NCBI GenBank assembly: GCA_903861645.1
Contig: CAIOVE010000083.1
Location: forward strand, 1 to 49,062
DNA length: 49,062 nt
Reading direction: 5' to 3'
Source of the DNA: an uncultured Hyphomicrobiales bacterium
Lineage (GTDB): Bacteria; Pseudomonadota; Alphaproteobacteria; Rhizobiales; Beijerinckiaceae
Of the stretch, positions 1 to 7,942 are shown one piece after another. A program made the position numbers and the translations under genes. Position 1 is the first letter of the stretch. Every line of letters starts with the position of its first letter. The notes under the pieces are model-generated. The model did not search any database and was not told where the DNA came from. It saw nothing but the letters and a program-made list of their open reading frames with translations.

Positions 1-139
1 CATCGAGCGATGCTTCAACAAACTCAAGAATGCCCGGCGCTTCGCGACGAGATACGACAAGCTCGCCGAAACGTTCGGAGGCTTCGTTCAAATCGCCTGC
101 ATCCGGCTATGGATGCGCTACTTTGTCAACGAGACCTAG
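1..139 (+). mobile_element. IS5-family transposase, C-terminal end (cut by window edge)
   Basis: An open frame enters from the left edge (codons from base 2) and stops at TAG 137-139. The 45 visible residues carry the pattern IERCFNKLKNARR...RYDKLAE...IRLWMRY. That is the C-terminal end of DDE transposases of the IS5 family (IS427-like subgroup), including the conserved Glu of the DDE triad in IERCF. The 5' part and the left inverted repeat are outside the window. I could not fix the right inverted repeat; it should lie between 140 and about 200. The element ends just upstream of rpoZ, where related genomes usually have smpB, so it probably inserted into that intergenic space. This element is not the same subgroup as the one at the right edge of the window. 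Confidence 0.8.
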
Positions 140-359
140 TTTGTTTGTAAGTTGTGTTCAAATGGCTACCAGTCTCGCGCATGATTAGCTCTGATTTTAA
201 TCAAACGCTTGAGGCGCATCCGAATTGGTCACTTGAAGGGGCAAGGGACCGGACAAGGAATCGGATAAGGTCGGCGCGCATTTGCCTGTCCGTGCCGATT
301 GGTGTAGACGCGCCCTTCAATCCCGTTCCGTGGAACCCCCATTTCAGGATCGCAAGCCC

Positions 360-752
360 ATGGCCCGCGTTACCGTTGAAGATTGCATCGACAAGGTCGA
401 GAATCGCTTTGACCTCGTTCTGGTCGCCGCGCATCGCGCCCGCCTGATTTCCGCCGGGCAGGCGATCACCGTCGATCGCGACAACGACAAGAATCCGGTC
501 GTCGCCCTGCGCGAAATCGCCGAGACGACCATGCACCCCGACGATCTGCGCGAGGATCTCATTCATTCGCTGCAAAAGAACGTCGAGGTCGACGAACCCG
601 AGGCGGAAGTCGTGCCCGCCCTGTCGAGCGCCGCGGGCGTTCAGTCCGACGCGGCTGGCGACGTGCAGTTCGATCGCATGACCGAGGAAGATCTCCTGCG
701 CGGTCTCGAGGGCCTCGTGCCGCCCGCCGAGACGGAAGACGACGTCGAGTAA
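360..752 (+). CDS. rpoZ: DNA-directed RNA polymerase omega subunit
   Basis: A 130-residue protein starting [20 protein letters not shown], the classic omega N-terminus, with the conserved segment [11 protein letters not shown] at about residues 45-55. Omega helps assemble RNA polymerase by holding the beta-prime subunit. The C-terminal half (about residues 75-130) is acidic and low in complexity, an extension usual in alphaproteobacterial omegas. An upstream in-frame start at 282 was rejected because the conserved protein begins exactly at ATG 360. It is followed after 108 bases by rsh, the common rpoZ-rsh pairing; this fits the known role of omega in ppGpp sensing in other bacteria. An IS end lies 220 bases upstream, so the native promoter may have been replaced. 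Confidence 0.95.
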   Translation: MARVTVEDCIDKVENRFDLVLVAAHRARLISAGQAITVDRDNDKNPVVALREIAETTMHPDDLREDLIHSLQKNVEVDEPEAEVVPALSSAAGVQSDAAGDVQFDRMTEEDLLRGLEGLVPPAETEDDVE

Positions 753-860
753 CATCGATTTCGAGTCGCGGATCGTCGCGCGATTTCCTCGCGTCCCGAA
801 AGCCACTAGTGTGACGTCGCGCTGGCGTGTCGTCGGCGTTTCGCCGGGGCCATACCCTTC

Positions 861-3074
861 ATGATGCGGCAATACGAACTCGTCGATCGCGTGCGGAAAT
901 ACAATCCGAACGCCGACGAGGATCTGCTGAACAGGGCCTATGTCTACGCCATGAAGGCGCATGGCGCGCAGTTGCGCGCCTCGGGCGATCCCTATTTCAC
1001 CCATCCACTCGAAGTCGCCGCGATCCTCACCGAGTTGCATCTCGACGACGCGACCATCGTCGCCGCCGTGCTGCATGACACGATCGAGGACACGGACTCG
1101 ACCCGCGAGGACATCGACCGTCTGTTCGGCAAGGAAATCGGCGCGCTTGTCGATGGCCTGACCAAGCTCAAGAAGCTCGATCTCGTCTCGAAAAAGGCCG
1201 AGCAGGCCGAAAATTTCCGCAAGCTCTTGCTGGCCATCGCCGACGACGTGCGCGTATTGCTGGTCAAGCTCGCCGATCGCCTGCACAACATGCGCACGCT
1301 TAATTTCGTGCCCGTCGCCAAGCGCGAGCGAATCGCGCAGGAGACGCTCGACATCTACGCGCCGCTGGCGGGCCGAATGGGCATGCAGCACATGCGCGAC
1401 GAGCTCGAGAACCTTTCGTTCCGCACGCTGATGCCCGAGCCGCACGCCATGATCGAGGCGCGGCTGGGCGATCTGCGCTCGCGCAACGTGAAACTTATCG
1501 CGACCATCGAACAGGAGCTGGTCGAGGCGCTGTCGAAGCGCGGCATCGACGCGACGGTGAAGGGCCGCGAAAAGGCCCCGTATTCGATCTTCCGCAAGAT
1601 CGAGCACAAGTCGATCGCGGTCGAGCAGCTTTCCGACATTTACGGGTTTCGCGTCATCGTCGACACGGTGGAGGATTGCTATCGCTCCATCGGCGTCATT
1701 CACACCAAGTGGCAGACGGTTCCCGGACGATTCAAGGACTACATATCCACGCCCAAGCAGAACGACTATCGCTCGATTCACACGACCGTCGTCGGGCCGG
1801 GTCGGCAGCGCGTCGAGTTGCAGATTCGCACGCGCGAGATGCACGAGATCGCCGAATACGGCATCGCCGCGCATTCGCTATACAAGGATGGCTTCGGCGC
1901 GGGCTCTGGCGCGGCCATGGGCGAAAGCCGGTCCTATGACTGGTTGCGGCGGACCGTGGAACTGCTGGCGGAAGGCGACAGTCCCGAGGAGTTTCTGGAG
2001 CACACCAAGCTCGAACTGTTCCACGATCAGGTTTTTTGCTTCACGCCGAAGGGGCGGCTGATCGCGCTGCCGCGTGGGGCGACGCCCATTGATTTCGCCT
2101 ATGCGATTCATACCGGTCTGGGCAATGGCGCGGTTGGCTGCAAGATCAATGGTCGCATCGCGCCGTTGCTGTCCGAGCTGCAGAACGGCGACGAGGTCGA
2201 GGTGGTCAGCGCGCGTGGGCAATCGCCGCCCGCGGCCTGGGAATCCCTGGTCGTCACGGGCAAGGCGCGCGCGGCGATCCGGCGCGCGACGCGCGAGGCC
2301 GTGCGCATGCAATACGCGGGGCTTGGTCGTCAGATCATCGCGCGCGCCTTCGAGAAGGTCGGCAAGACATTTTCGGAGGACATGCTCAAGGGCGCGCTAC
2401 CGCGATTGGCGCGGCAATCGGTCGATGACGTGCTCGCCGCCGTCGGACGTGGCGAGATGTTCTCCGGCGACGTGGTGCGCGCGGTGCACCCTGAAATCAA
2501 GGTTGACCGCAAGCCGGCCTCGCCGGGCGCCGCGGGCAAGGCCGAGGGCGGATGGTTCGGCATCAAGCGAGCGGCGAGTCTCGTCTTCAAGGTGCCGGGC
2601 GCCGACGAGGCGGGCGATTCCAACGCGATCCCCATTCGCGGTTTTGGCGGCGATTTGCCGGTGCGTTTCGCGCCCGATGGCGGCGCCGTGCCGGGCGATC
2701 GGATCGTCGGCATCCTGACGCCGGGGGAGGGGATCACGATCTATCCGATCCAGTCGCCGGCGCTGACCGCCTTCGAGGATCAGACCGAGCGCTGGCTCGA
2801 CGTGCGCTGGGACATCGACGAGGAAAACCGCGATTTTTTCCCAGCGCGCGTGGTTGTCGGTTGCCTGAACGAACCGGGCGCGCTGGGAACCATCGCGACG
2901 GTGATCGGCGACCTCGGCGCGAATATCGAGCACGTTGAATTCAGCACCCATTCGCCCGATCTGCGCGACATCAAGATCGATCTGCGCGTCCACGATCTTG
3001 CCCATCTCACCGGGATCATTTCCCAGCTCAAGAGCAAGAGTGTCGTTTCGCGCGTCGAGCGTGTCTACGTTTGA
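861..3074 (+). CDS. rsh: Bifunctional (p)ppGpp synthetase/hydrolase (RelA/SpoT, Rsh)
   Basis: A 737-residue full-length Rsh that makes and degrades (p)ppGpp, the stringent-response alarmone, in the cytoplasm. Domain order: HD hydrolase at about 25-180, with H48, H72-D73 (HDTIEDT) and D139 all present; synthetase at about 235-345, with RFKDY 290-294 and VELQIRT (E319); TGS at about 395-455; and a C-terminal ACT domain at about 660-737. Because both catalytic sites look intact, it should be bifunctional, as expected for the single Rsh of most Hyphomicrobiales. Two ATGs in tandem (861 and 864) make the exact start ambiguous by one codon. The gene ends only 3 bases from the stop of the convergent GMC oxidoreductase gene, and no terminator hairpin is seen between them. 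Confidence 0.95.
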   Translation: MMRQYELVDRVRKYNPNADEDLLNRAYVYAMKAHGAQLRASGDPYFTHPLEVAAILTELHLDDATIVAAVLHDTIEDTDSTREDIDRLFGKEIGALVDGLTKLKKLDLVSKKAEQAENFRKLLLAIADDVRVLLVKLADRLHNMRTLNFVPVAKRERIAQETLDIYAPLAGRMGMQHMRDELENLSFRTLMPEPHAMIEARLGDLRSRNVKLIATIEQELVEALSKRGIDATVKGREKAPYSIFRKIEHKSIAVEQLSDIYGFRVIVDTVEDCYRSIGVIHTKWQTVPGRFKDYISTPKQNDYRSIHTTVVGPGRQRVELQIRTREMHEIAEYGIAAHSLYKDGFGAGSGAAMGESRSYDWLRRTVELLAEGDSPEEFLEHTKLELFHDQVFCFTPKGRLIALPRGATPIDFAYAIHTGLGNGAVGCKINGRIAPLLSELQNGDEVEVVSARGQSPPAAWESLVVTGKARAAIRRATREAVRMQYAGLGRQIIARAFEKVGKTFSEDMLKGALPRLARQSVDDVLAAVGRGEMFSGDVVRAVHPEIKVDRKPASPGAAGKAEGGWFGIKRAASLVFKVPGADEAGDSNAIPIRGFGGDLPVRFAPDGGAVPGDRIVGILTPGEGITIYPIQSPALTAFEDQTERWLDVRWDIDEENRDFFPARVVVGCLNEPGALGTIATVIGDLGANIEHVEFSTHSPDLRDIKIDLRVHDLAHLTGIISQLKSKSVVSRVERVYV

Positions 3075-3077
3075 CCG

Positions 3078-4697
3078 CTACGCCGCCCTTTTCATGTAGT
3101 CGGCGCATTTCTCCGCGATCATGATCGCGGGCGCGTTGGTGTTGCCGCTGATCAGCGTCGGCATGACCGAAGCATCCGCGACGCGCAGGCCCTCCACGCC
3201 GCGCACGCGCAACTGCTCGTCGAGCACGGATTGTTCATCAACGCCCATGCGGCAGGTGCCGACGGGGTGGAACACCGTGCCGGCGGATTTCGCCACATAG
3301 GCGTCAAGCGCGGAATCGCTGGTGACGTCGGGGCCAGGCGCGAATTCGCGCGCCTTCATGCGATCGAACGCCTTCTGCCGGAAGACGTCGCGCATGATTT
3401 TGATGCCATTGCGGAAACACTGCCGGTCCGCCTCGACCGACAGATAGTTGGCGCGGATGACCGGCGCGGCGAAAGGGTCGGCCGAGCGCAGCGAGATCGT
3501 GCCGCGGCTTTCGGGACGCAACTGGCACATCGACGCCGCGTAGCCGTAGCCGTCGTGCACGCCCTCGGGCTGCGGCACGAAGGGAACGCGCATGCCCGTC
3601 GTCGCGGGCACGCCGGGGAAAAAGTGAACCTGTAAATCCGGAAACTCCACGTCGGGGCGCGAGCGCATGAAGCAACCGCCTTCAAGCGGAAACGATGTGC
3701 CGGGGCCGGTGCGCGTCAGGATCGCGCGCGCCACGCTGAGCACGGCGCGATCGACGCGCCGCAGGTCGTAGAGCGCGTCGGGCTCCTCGCAGGCCTGCAC
3801 GATGCGGGTGTTGACGTGGTCCTGAAGGTTCTTGCCGACCGAGGGAACATCGGCGGCGACGCCAATGCCGTGGGCGCGCAGTTCGTCGGGCGCGCCGACG
3901 CCCGAGATCATCAGCGCGGTTGGCGAGGTGACGGCGCCGCAGGACAGAACGACTTCACAATCAGCCTGAATGAATCGCTTCTGGCCCTTGACGCTGACCT
4001 CGACGCCGGTGGCGCGGCCCTTTTCGATGACGACGCGCAGAAGATGGGCGTTGGTCAGGATGGTGAGATTGGGGCGTCCGCGCGCCGGATCGAGAAACGA
4101 GCGCGCCGTGCTCCAGCGCTGGCCGTCGCGTTGCGTGAAATGGAACCGGCCAAATCCCTCCTGATCGGGGCCATTGAAATCGCGATTGACCGGGAAGCCC
4201 GCCTGCCGACCGGCTTCGATGAAATAATCATATAGCGGCACTGGCGCCGACGAGCGCACCACGGGCAACTCGCCGCCCGAGCCGTGGAAATCGTTGGGGC
4301 CCTCGAGGAAGTTTTCCGAGCGCTTGAACCAGGGCAGAACCTTTTCATAGGACCAGTCGCGCAGGCCAAGCTGCGCCCAATGGTCGTAATCCCCGCGGTT
4401 GCCGCGGATATAGACCATGCCGTTGATGGCGGATGATCCGCCGAGGACGCGCCCGCGCGGCCAGGGGATGCGGCGGTTGTCCATGAAGGGTTCGGGCTCG
4501 GTTTCGTAGGCCCAGTTGTGCAACTTGTGCCGGAGAAAGAAGCTCGCCATCAGGGGCACGCGAATGAGGGGATCCCAGTCGCGCGATCCAGCCTCGACAA
4601 GCAGCACCCGCGCCGTCGGCGTTTCCGAGAGTCTGTTGGCCAGCACGCAACCCGCCGAGCCGCCGCCAACAACGATATAATCATAGCCCTCGGACAT
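3078..4697 (-). CDS. GMC-family FAD oxidoreductase (choline dehydrogenase-like)
   Basis: A 539-residue flavoprotein of the glucose-methanol-choline oxidoreductase family, which oxidises alcohols using FAD. The N-terminus has the dinucleotide-binding motif VVGGGSAG at residues 9-16. The first GMC signature (GGSSAINGMVYIRG) lies near residue 86. The C-terminal part has the catalytic His in FHPVGTCRMG near residue 476 and SGNTNAP near 517. The length is normal for the family. There is no signal peptide, so it is cytoplasmic. It is divergent from the binding protein at 4851, with 153 bases between them, and groups with the cupin and Ldh-family genes as a small catabolic cassette. The substrate cannot be told from sequence; choline itself is unlikely because no betaine genes are nearby. 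Confidence 0.88.
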   Translation of the reverse strand: MSEGYDYIVVGGGSAGCVLANRLSETPTARVLLVEAGSRDWDPLIRVPLMASFFLRHKLHNWAYETEPEPFMDNRRIPWPRGRVLGGSSAINGMVYIRGNRGDYDHWAQLGLRDWSYEKVLPWFKRSENFLEGPNDFHGSGGELPVVRSSAPVPLYDYFIEAGRQAGFPVNRDFNGPDQEGFGRFHFTQRDGQRWSTARSFLDPARGRPNLTILTNAHLLRVVIEKGRATGVEVSVKGQKRFIQADCEVVLSCGAVTSPTALMISGVGAPDELRAHGIGVAADVPSVGKNLQDHVNTRIVQACEEPDALYDLRRVDRAVLSVARAILTRTGPGTSFPLEGGCFMRSRPDVEFPDLQVHFFPGVPATTGMRVPFVPQPEGVHDGYGYAASMCQLRPESRGTISLRSADPFAAPVIRANYLSVEADRQCFRNGIKIMRDVFRQKAFDRMKAREFAPGPDVTSDSALDAYVAKSAGTVFHPVGTCRMGVDEQSVLDEQLRVRGVEGLRVADASVMPTLISGNTNAPAIMIAEKCADYMKRAA

Positions 4698-4750
4698 CCG
4701 TATTTCCCCCCGAAGCGTCGCTCATCGCGTCGACGCTGTCGCGATTATCG

Positions 4751-4778
4751 TTGGATTTTGTCGACGGGCAACCTATTC
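4751..4778 (+). promoter_or_regulatory. Possible promoter for the 4851 binding-protein operon
   Basis: TTGGAT at 4751-4756 and CTATTC at 4773-4778 are separated by 16 bases. They lie about 75 bases upstream of the binding-protein start, in the divergent region shared with the GMC gene. The match to alphaproteobacterial consensus elements is partial. Confidence 0.3.
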
Positions 4779-4850
4779 CTGTGGCGGGTCGCCAAGCTGT
4801 TCAGGTCGCGTGGCGCGTGATACTCGCGGGGTACATGAGGGGGAGTGCAC

Positions 4851-5840
4851 ATGGGCAATGGCGGAATCAGTCGACGCGCCGTTATCGGCGCCGGCGCCTT
4901 GGGCGGGATGGGATTCGCCCCGCTTTCCGCGTGGGCGCAGGGCTGGCCCGATCACCCCATTCGCATGATCGTGCCGCTGGCGGCGGCCAGCGCGGTCGAT
5001 GTCGCCGCGCGTCTCGTCGCCGATCGCATGAGCGAGGATCTCGGCCAGTCGATCGTCGTTGAAAATCAACCGGGCGCGTCGGGCATCACCGGGATGCGCA
5101 CCGGGGCCCGCGCGACCGCCGACGGCTACACGATCCTTGGCGTGAACGACAGCATCATGGCCATGCTGCCCAACATGAAGGACGACGTGGGCTATGACCC
5201 CGTGGGCGATTTCGCGCCAATCACGCAACTGGTCACGGTGAATTTCGCGCTGATCGCCAATCCCGCGTTCCCCGCCTCGAACGTGCGCGAACTGATCGAA
5301 CTGGCGCGCCAGAAGCCGGGCTCGATCGATTATGGATCGGGCGGGCCGGGGAGCCCGCAGCACGTGGCGATGGAACTGTTCATGCGCGAGACCGGCGTCA
5401 AGCTCAATCACGTGCCCTATCGTGGCGTGACTCCCGCCTTCAACGACGTGGTCGGTGGGCATGTTCCGGTGATGATCGTGGGGTTGCCGGCGCCCAACGA
5501 GTTCGTCGCGATGGGCAAGCTGAAGCTGCTGGCGATCACCTCGGCGAAGCGCTCGCCCATCTTTCCCGATACCCCCACGGTGGCGGAACAGGGCGTCAAG
5601 GGCTTCGATTTCACCACCTATGGCGCCTTCGTCGCGCCGGCGAAGACCCCGCCGGAGATCGTGGCGAAACTCAATGCCTCGGCGGTCAAGGCGATGCGCG
5701 ATCCCGCCATCGCGAAAAAGCTGACCGATCTAGGCTTCGAGGTCATCGCCAATTCGCCCGCCGAATTCGCCGTCGCGCTGAAGGATGGCATCGCCAAATA
5801 TGGCGACCTCGCCCGTTCCGCGCATATCCATCTCGACTGA
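4851..5840 (+). CDS. Bug/TctC-type tripartite tricarboxylate transporter binding protein
   Basis: A 329-residue periplasmic solute receptor. The N-terminus carries a Tat-like signal (SRRAVIGAG) followed by a hydrophobic stretch and a likely cleavage after AWA. The mature part has typical Bug features: WPDHPIRMIVP at the start, VVENQPGASGITG near residue 65, and ADGYTILG. These receptors bind carboxylates for TctAB permeases, but no tctA or tctB lies in the window. I chose ATG 4851 because GGGGGAG sits just upstream; a GTG at 4845 in the same frame is the alternative. It is followed after 20 bases by the cupin and then the dehydrogenase, probably as one operon. The bound compound may be the substrate of those enzymes, but this is inference. 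Confidence 0.88.
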   Translation: MGNGGISRRAVIGAGALGGMGFAPLSAWAQGWPDHPIRMIVPLAAASAVDVAARLVADRMSEDLGQSIVVENQPGASGITGMRTGARATADGYTILGVNDSIMAMLPNMKDDVGYDPVGDFAPITQLVTVNFALIANPAFPASNVRELIELARQKPGSIDYGSGGPGSPQHVAMELFMRETGVKLNHVPYRGVTPAFNDVVGGHVPVMIVGLPAPNEFVAMGKLKLLAITSAKRSPIFPDTPTVAEQGVKGFDFTTYGAFVAPAKTPPEIVAKLNASAVKAMRDPAIAKKLTDLGFEVIANSPAEFAVALKDGIAKYGDLARSAHIHLD

Positions 5841-5860
5841 TCATTCCGCGAGCCAACATC

Positions 5861-6283
5861 ATGTCAGCAACAGCCAAGGTCCTGCGTCCCTCCGAACAGC
5901 CGCTCGCCGATCGCGGCGGCGGGGCGCGAACGATTCCCATGGTGACGCCCGGATGCGGGTCGACGCAGATGCTCAACGGGTTCACGATGTTCGATCCGGG
6001 CGCGCGGATCGGCCTGCATTTCCACAACTGCGAGGAGAGCGTGCTGGTGGTCGAGGGCGAGGCCATCGCCATGATCGACGGCGTCGAGCACCATTTGACC
6101 GCCGGCGACACGACGTGGGTGCCCGCCGAGGTTTCGCATTTCTTTCGCAACCCTTCCGCGACGCAGCCGATGAAAATCTTCTGGACCTACGCCTCCATCG
6201 CCGCCACGCGCACGCTTGTCGAGACGGGCGAAACGCGGCCCGTCGCCGCCGAACACGCCGCCGACAAACTGGTGAAGCGCTGA
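5861..6283 (+). CDS. Small single-domain cupin protein
   Basis: A 140-residue protein with a single cupin barrel. The metal-binding pattern of motif 1 is visible as H53, H55 and E59 (LHFHNCEES), with the second-motif His at H93 (VSHFF). Such proteins bind a divalent metal and act as dioxygenases, isomerases or sensors of small acids. It lies 20 bases after the binding protein and 1 base before the dehydrogenase start, so it is almost certainly co-transcribed with both. There is no signal peptide. The exact reaction is unknown; given the neighbours, it probably acts on, or senses, the same carboxylate substrate. Confidence 0.8.
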   Translation: MSATAKVLRPSEQPLADRGGGARTIPMVTPGCGSTQMLNGFTMFDPGARIGLHFHNCEESVLVVEGEAIAMIDGVEHHLTAGDTTWVPAEVSHFFRNPSATQPMKIFWTYASIAATRTLVETGETRPVAAEHAADKLVKR

Positions 6284-6284
6284 C

Positions 6285-7340
6285 ATGCGCCGCGCGTCGC
6301 CCGCCGATCTCGGCGCCTTCATCGCCCGCGCCTTCGTCGCCGCCGGCCTGCCAGCGCAAGACGCGGAGGCGGTCGCCGCGCGCATGGTCGAGGCCGACGT
6401 TATTGGCGCCGACGCCCATGGCGTGTTTCGCCTGCCGCAATACATCCGCCGGCTGAAGGCGGGCGGCGTGAACGCGCGCCCCGATATTCAGGTGAGAAAG
6501 ACGGGGCCCGCCACGGCGCTGGTCGATGGCGACAATGGCATGGGCCATCTGGTGATGACGCGCGCGGCGCGAACCGCCGTTGAACTCGCGCGTGAAACGG
6601 GCGTCGCCTGGGTCGGCGCGCGCCGCTCCAACCACGCTGGCGCGGCGTCTGTTTACGCGGAAATTCCCGCCGTCGCGGGCATGATCGGCATCTATTCGGC
6701 GGTCGCCAGCGCCAACCACATGCCGCCATGGGGCGGCATCGCCTCGCTGCTGGGCACCAATCCGCTGGCGATTGGCGTGCCGCTTGGCGATGACGCGCCC
6801 GTCATGCTCGATTTCGCCACGACGGTCGTCTCCTATGGAACGGTCAAGGGCTACGAATTGCGCGGGCAAAAAATGCCCGAGGGCTGGATGGTCGACAAGG
6901 CGACGGGCCAGCCGCTGACCGATCCCGCGCGCAGCAACGACGGATTTCTGTTGCCCATCGGCGGCTACAAGGGCGCGGGCCTGTCGCTGATGCTCGGCCT
7001 GCTGGCGGGCGTGCTGAATGGCGCGGGCGTCGGCAAGGACGTGGTCGATTTTAACGCCGACGACGCGAGCGCCGCCAACACCGGCCAGTTCATTCTGGCG
7101 CTCGATGTCAAACGTTTCATCGACCCCGTTGTTTTTGCCGCGGCGGCTCGACGTCATCTGGAGGAATTGCGCGAGTCGGAGCGTCTGCCAGGCGTTGATC
7201 GTATCCGGTTGCCGGGCGATGACAGGGCGACGCGTCGTCGCGAAAGGTTGCGCGCGGGCGTGCCTTTGCCGGATCCGCTGCTGGTGAAACTGGACCAGTT
7301 GGCGCGGGAGGCGGGTGTCGAAAAGCTGGCTCGAGCTTGA
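6285..7340 (+). CDS. Ldh-family NAD(P)-dependent dehydrogenase (malate/lactate/ureidoglycolate type)
   Basis: A 351-residue member of the LDH2/MDH2 family, which is structurally unrelated to classical malate and lactate dehydrogenases. It oxidises 2-hydroxy acids or reduces 2-keto acids with NAD(P). Visible signatures are ADAHGVFRLPQY around residue 45, the catalytic His in SNHAGAA at H117, the NPLAIGVP segment near 165, and GYKGAGLSLML near 227. It starts one base after the cupin stop, so translation is likely coupled. With the GMC oxidoreductase and the carboxylate receptor, it fits a pathway turning an alcohol or hydroxy acid into a keto acid. The substrate cannot be assigned. Confidence 0.88.
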   Translation: MRRASPADLGAFIARAFVAAGLPAQDAEAVAARMVEADVIGADAHGVFRLPQYIRRLKAGGVNARPDIQVRKTGPATALVDGDNGMGHLVMTRAARTAVELARETGVAWVGARRSNHAGAASVYAEIPAVAGMIGIYSAVASANHMPPWGGIASLLGTNPLAIGVPLGDDAPVMLDFATTVVSYGTVKGYELRGQKMPEGWMVDKATGQPLTDPARSNDGFLLPIGGYKGAGLSLMLGLLAGVLNGAGVGKDVVDFNADDASAANTGQFILALDVKRFIDPVVFAAAARRHLEELRESERLPGVDRIRLPGDDRATRRRERLRAGVPLPDPLLVKLDQLAREAGVEKLARA

Positions 7341-7377
7341 CAAAAAATGACAAAATCGCCCGCGTGCTCGAATTGTT

Positions 7378-7405
7378 CTTGCTTTTCGTGGATTTTCCTC
7401 TATAT
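7378..7405 (+). promoter_or_regulatory. Predicted cspA promoter
   Basis: CTTGCT at 7378-7383 and CTATAT at 7400-7405, spaced 16 bases, closely match the alphaproteobacterial housekeeping pattern CTTGAC-N16/17-CTATAT. Transcription would start near 7412, giving a leader of about 125 bases before the cold-shock start codon. Confidence 0.55.
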
Positions 7406-7467
7406 GTGCACAATCGAATTTCGGCCTGATGACCTAGACCTAGTCCTCCGGGACAAATGTTGAAGAC

Positions 7468-7531
7468 CTCTCCAAAATATCGATCGACCCGGCCCCGCGT
7501 CATGCGGGCCTTCTCCCTACACTTTGGAGAG
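7468..7531 (+). promoter_or_regulatory. Candidate RNA switch in the cspA leader that masks the ribosome-binding site
   Basis: CTCTCCAAA at 7468-7476 is perfectly complementary (9 bases) to TTTGGAGAG at 7523-7531, which contains the Shine-Dalgarno sequence of the cold-shock gene. Between them lies a GC-rich hairpin (GG-C-CCCGC at 7491-7498, loop GTCAT, GCGGGCC at 7504-7510). A second, shorter anti-Shine-Dalgarno, TCTCC at 7512-7516, can pair with GGAGA at 7526-7530 and would compete. Mutually exclusive pairing of this kind is what a temperature-responsive leader would need. The pairing is seen directly; the regulatory role is inferred. Confidence 0.5.
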
Positions 7532-7536
7532 TTACT

Positions 7537-7746
7537 ATGGCTACCGGAACCGTGAAGTGGTTCAATGCCCAAAAGGGCTTCGGCTTCATTCAGCCCGACG
7601 ATGGCGGCAAGGACGTCTTCGTGCACATCAGCGCCGTCGAGCGCGCTGGCTTCCGCGAACTGCGCGACGGCCAGAAGATCTCCTACGAACTGACCCAGGA
7701 CAAGCGTTCGGGCCGTTCGTCGGCGGACCAGCTCAAGGCTATGTAA
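7537..7746 (+). CDS. cspA: Cold-shock protein (CspA family)
   Basis: A 69-residue single cold-shock domain, the normal length for the family. It has RNP-1 as KGFGFI at residues 13-18 and RNP-2 as VFVHIS at about 27-32. It binds single-stranded RNA and DNA in the cytoplasm and acts as an RNA chaperone. The ribosome-binding site GGAGAG at 7526-7531 lies six bases before the ATG. The leader of about 125 bases is unusually long for such a short gene and contains the pairing described at 7468-7531. A strong terminator follows at 7828-7857, so it is a single-gene transcript. Confidence 0.95.
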   Translation: MATGTVKWFNAQKGFGFIQPDDGGKDVFVHISAVERAGFRELRDGQKISYELTQDKRSGRSSADQLKAM

Positions 7747-7827
7747 GCCTTACGGTTCGCACGCGTCGCCAGCCACGGATGTACTGGCGACGGCGCGACA
7801 CGGACCGTTCCCGCGAAAGCGGGTTGG

Positions 7828-7857
7828 AAGCCCCCCGCGCATGCTGGGGGCTTTTTT
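7828..7857 (+). terminator. Rho-independent terminator of cspA
   Basis: AGCCCCC at 7829-7835 pairs with GGGGGCT at 7846-7852, followed by a run of six T. A smaller hairpin, CCCGC-GAAA-GCGGG (7810-7823), sits just upstream and may add stability. Confidence 0.85.
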
Positions 7858-7942
7858 CGTTTTCGAGCCTCGCCGCCGCCGTTTTCCGTTAAACTCAATC
7901 CGTCCGCCCGGCCCAGTCGCCGGGGGCGACTTCCGAGCTGAA

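Noticed and set aside
804-811. Palindrome CACTAGTG upstream of rsh
   Set aside because: An 8-base palindrome is common by chance and no further symmetric sequence surrounds it.
201-1874. Minus-strand frame of 557 codons across rpoZ and rsh
   Set aside because: Low-complexity product without recognisable domains; both genes on the plus strand are certain.
7841-7942. Longer N-terminus for the ABC exporter from ATG 7841
   Set aside because: It would start inside the cspA terminator stem, and the extra residues are basic and not part of the family; ATG 7943 was used.
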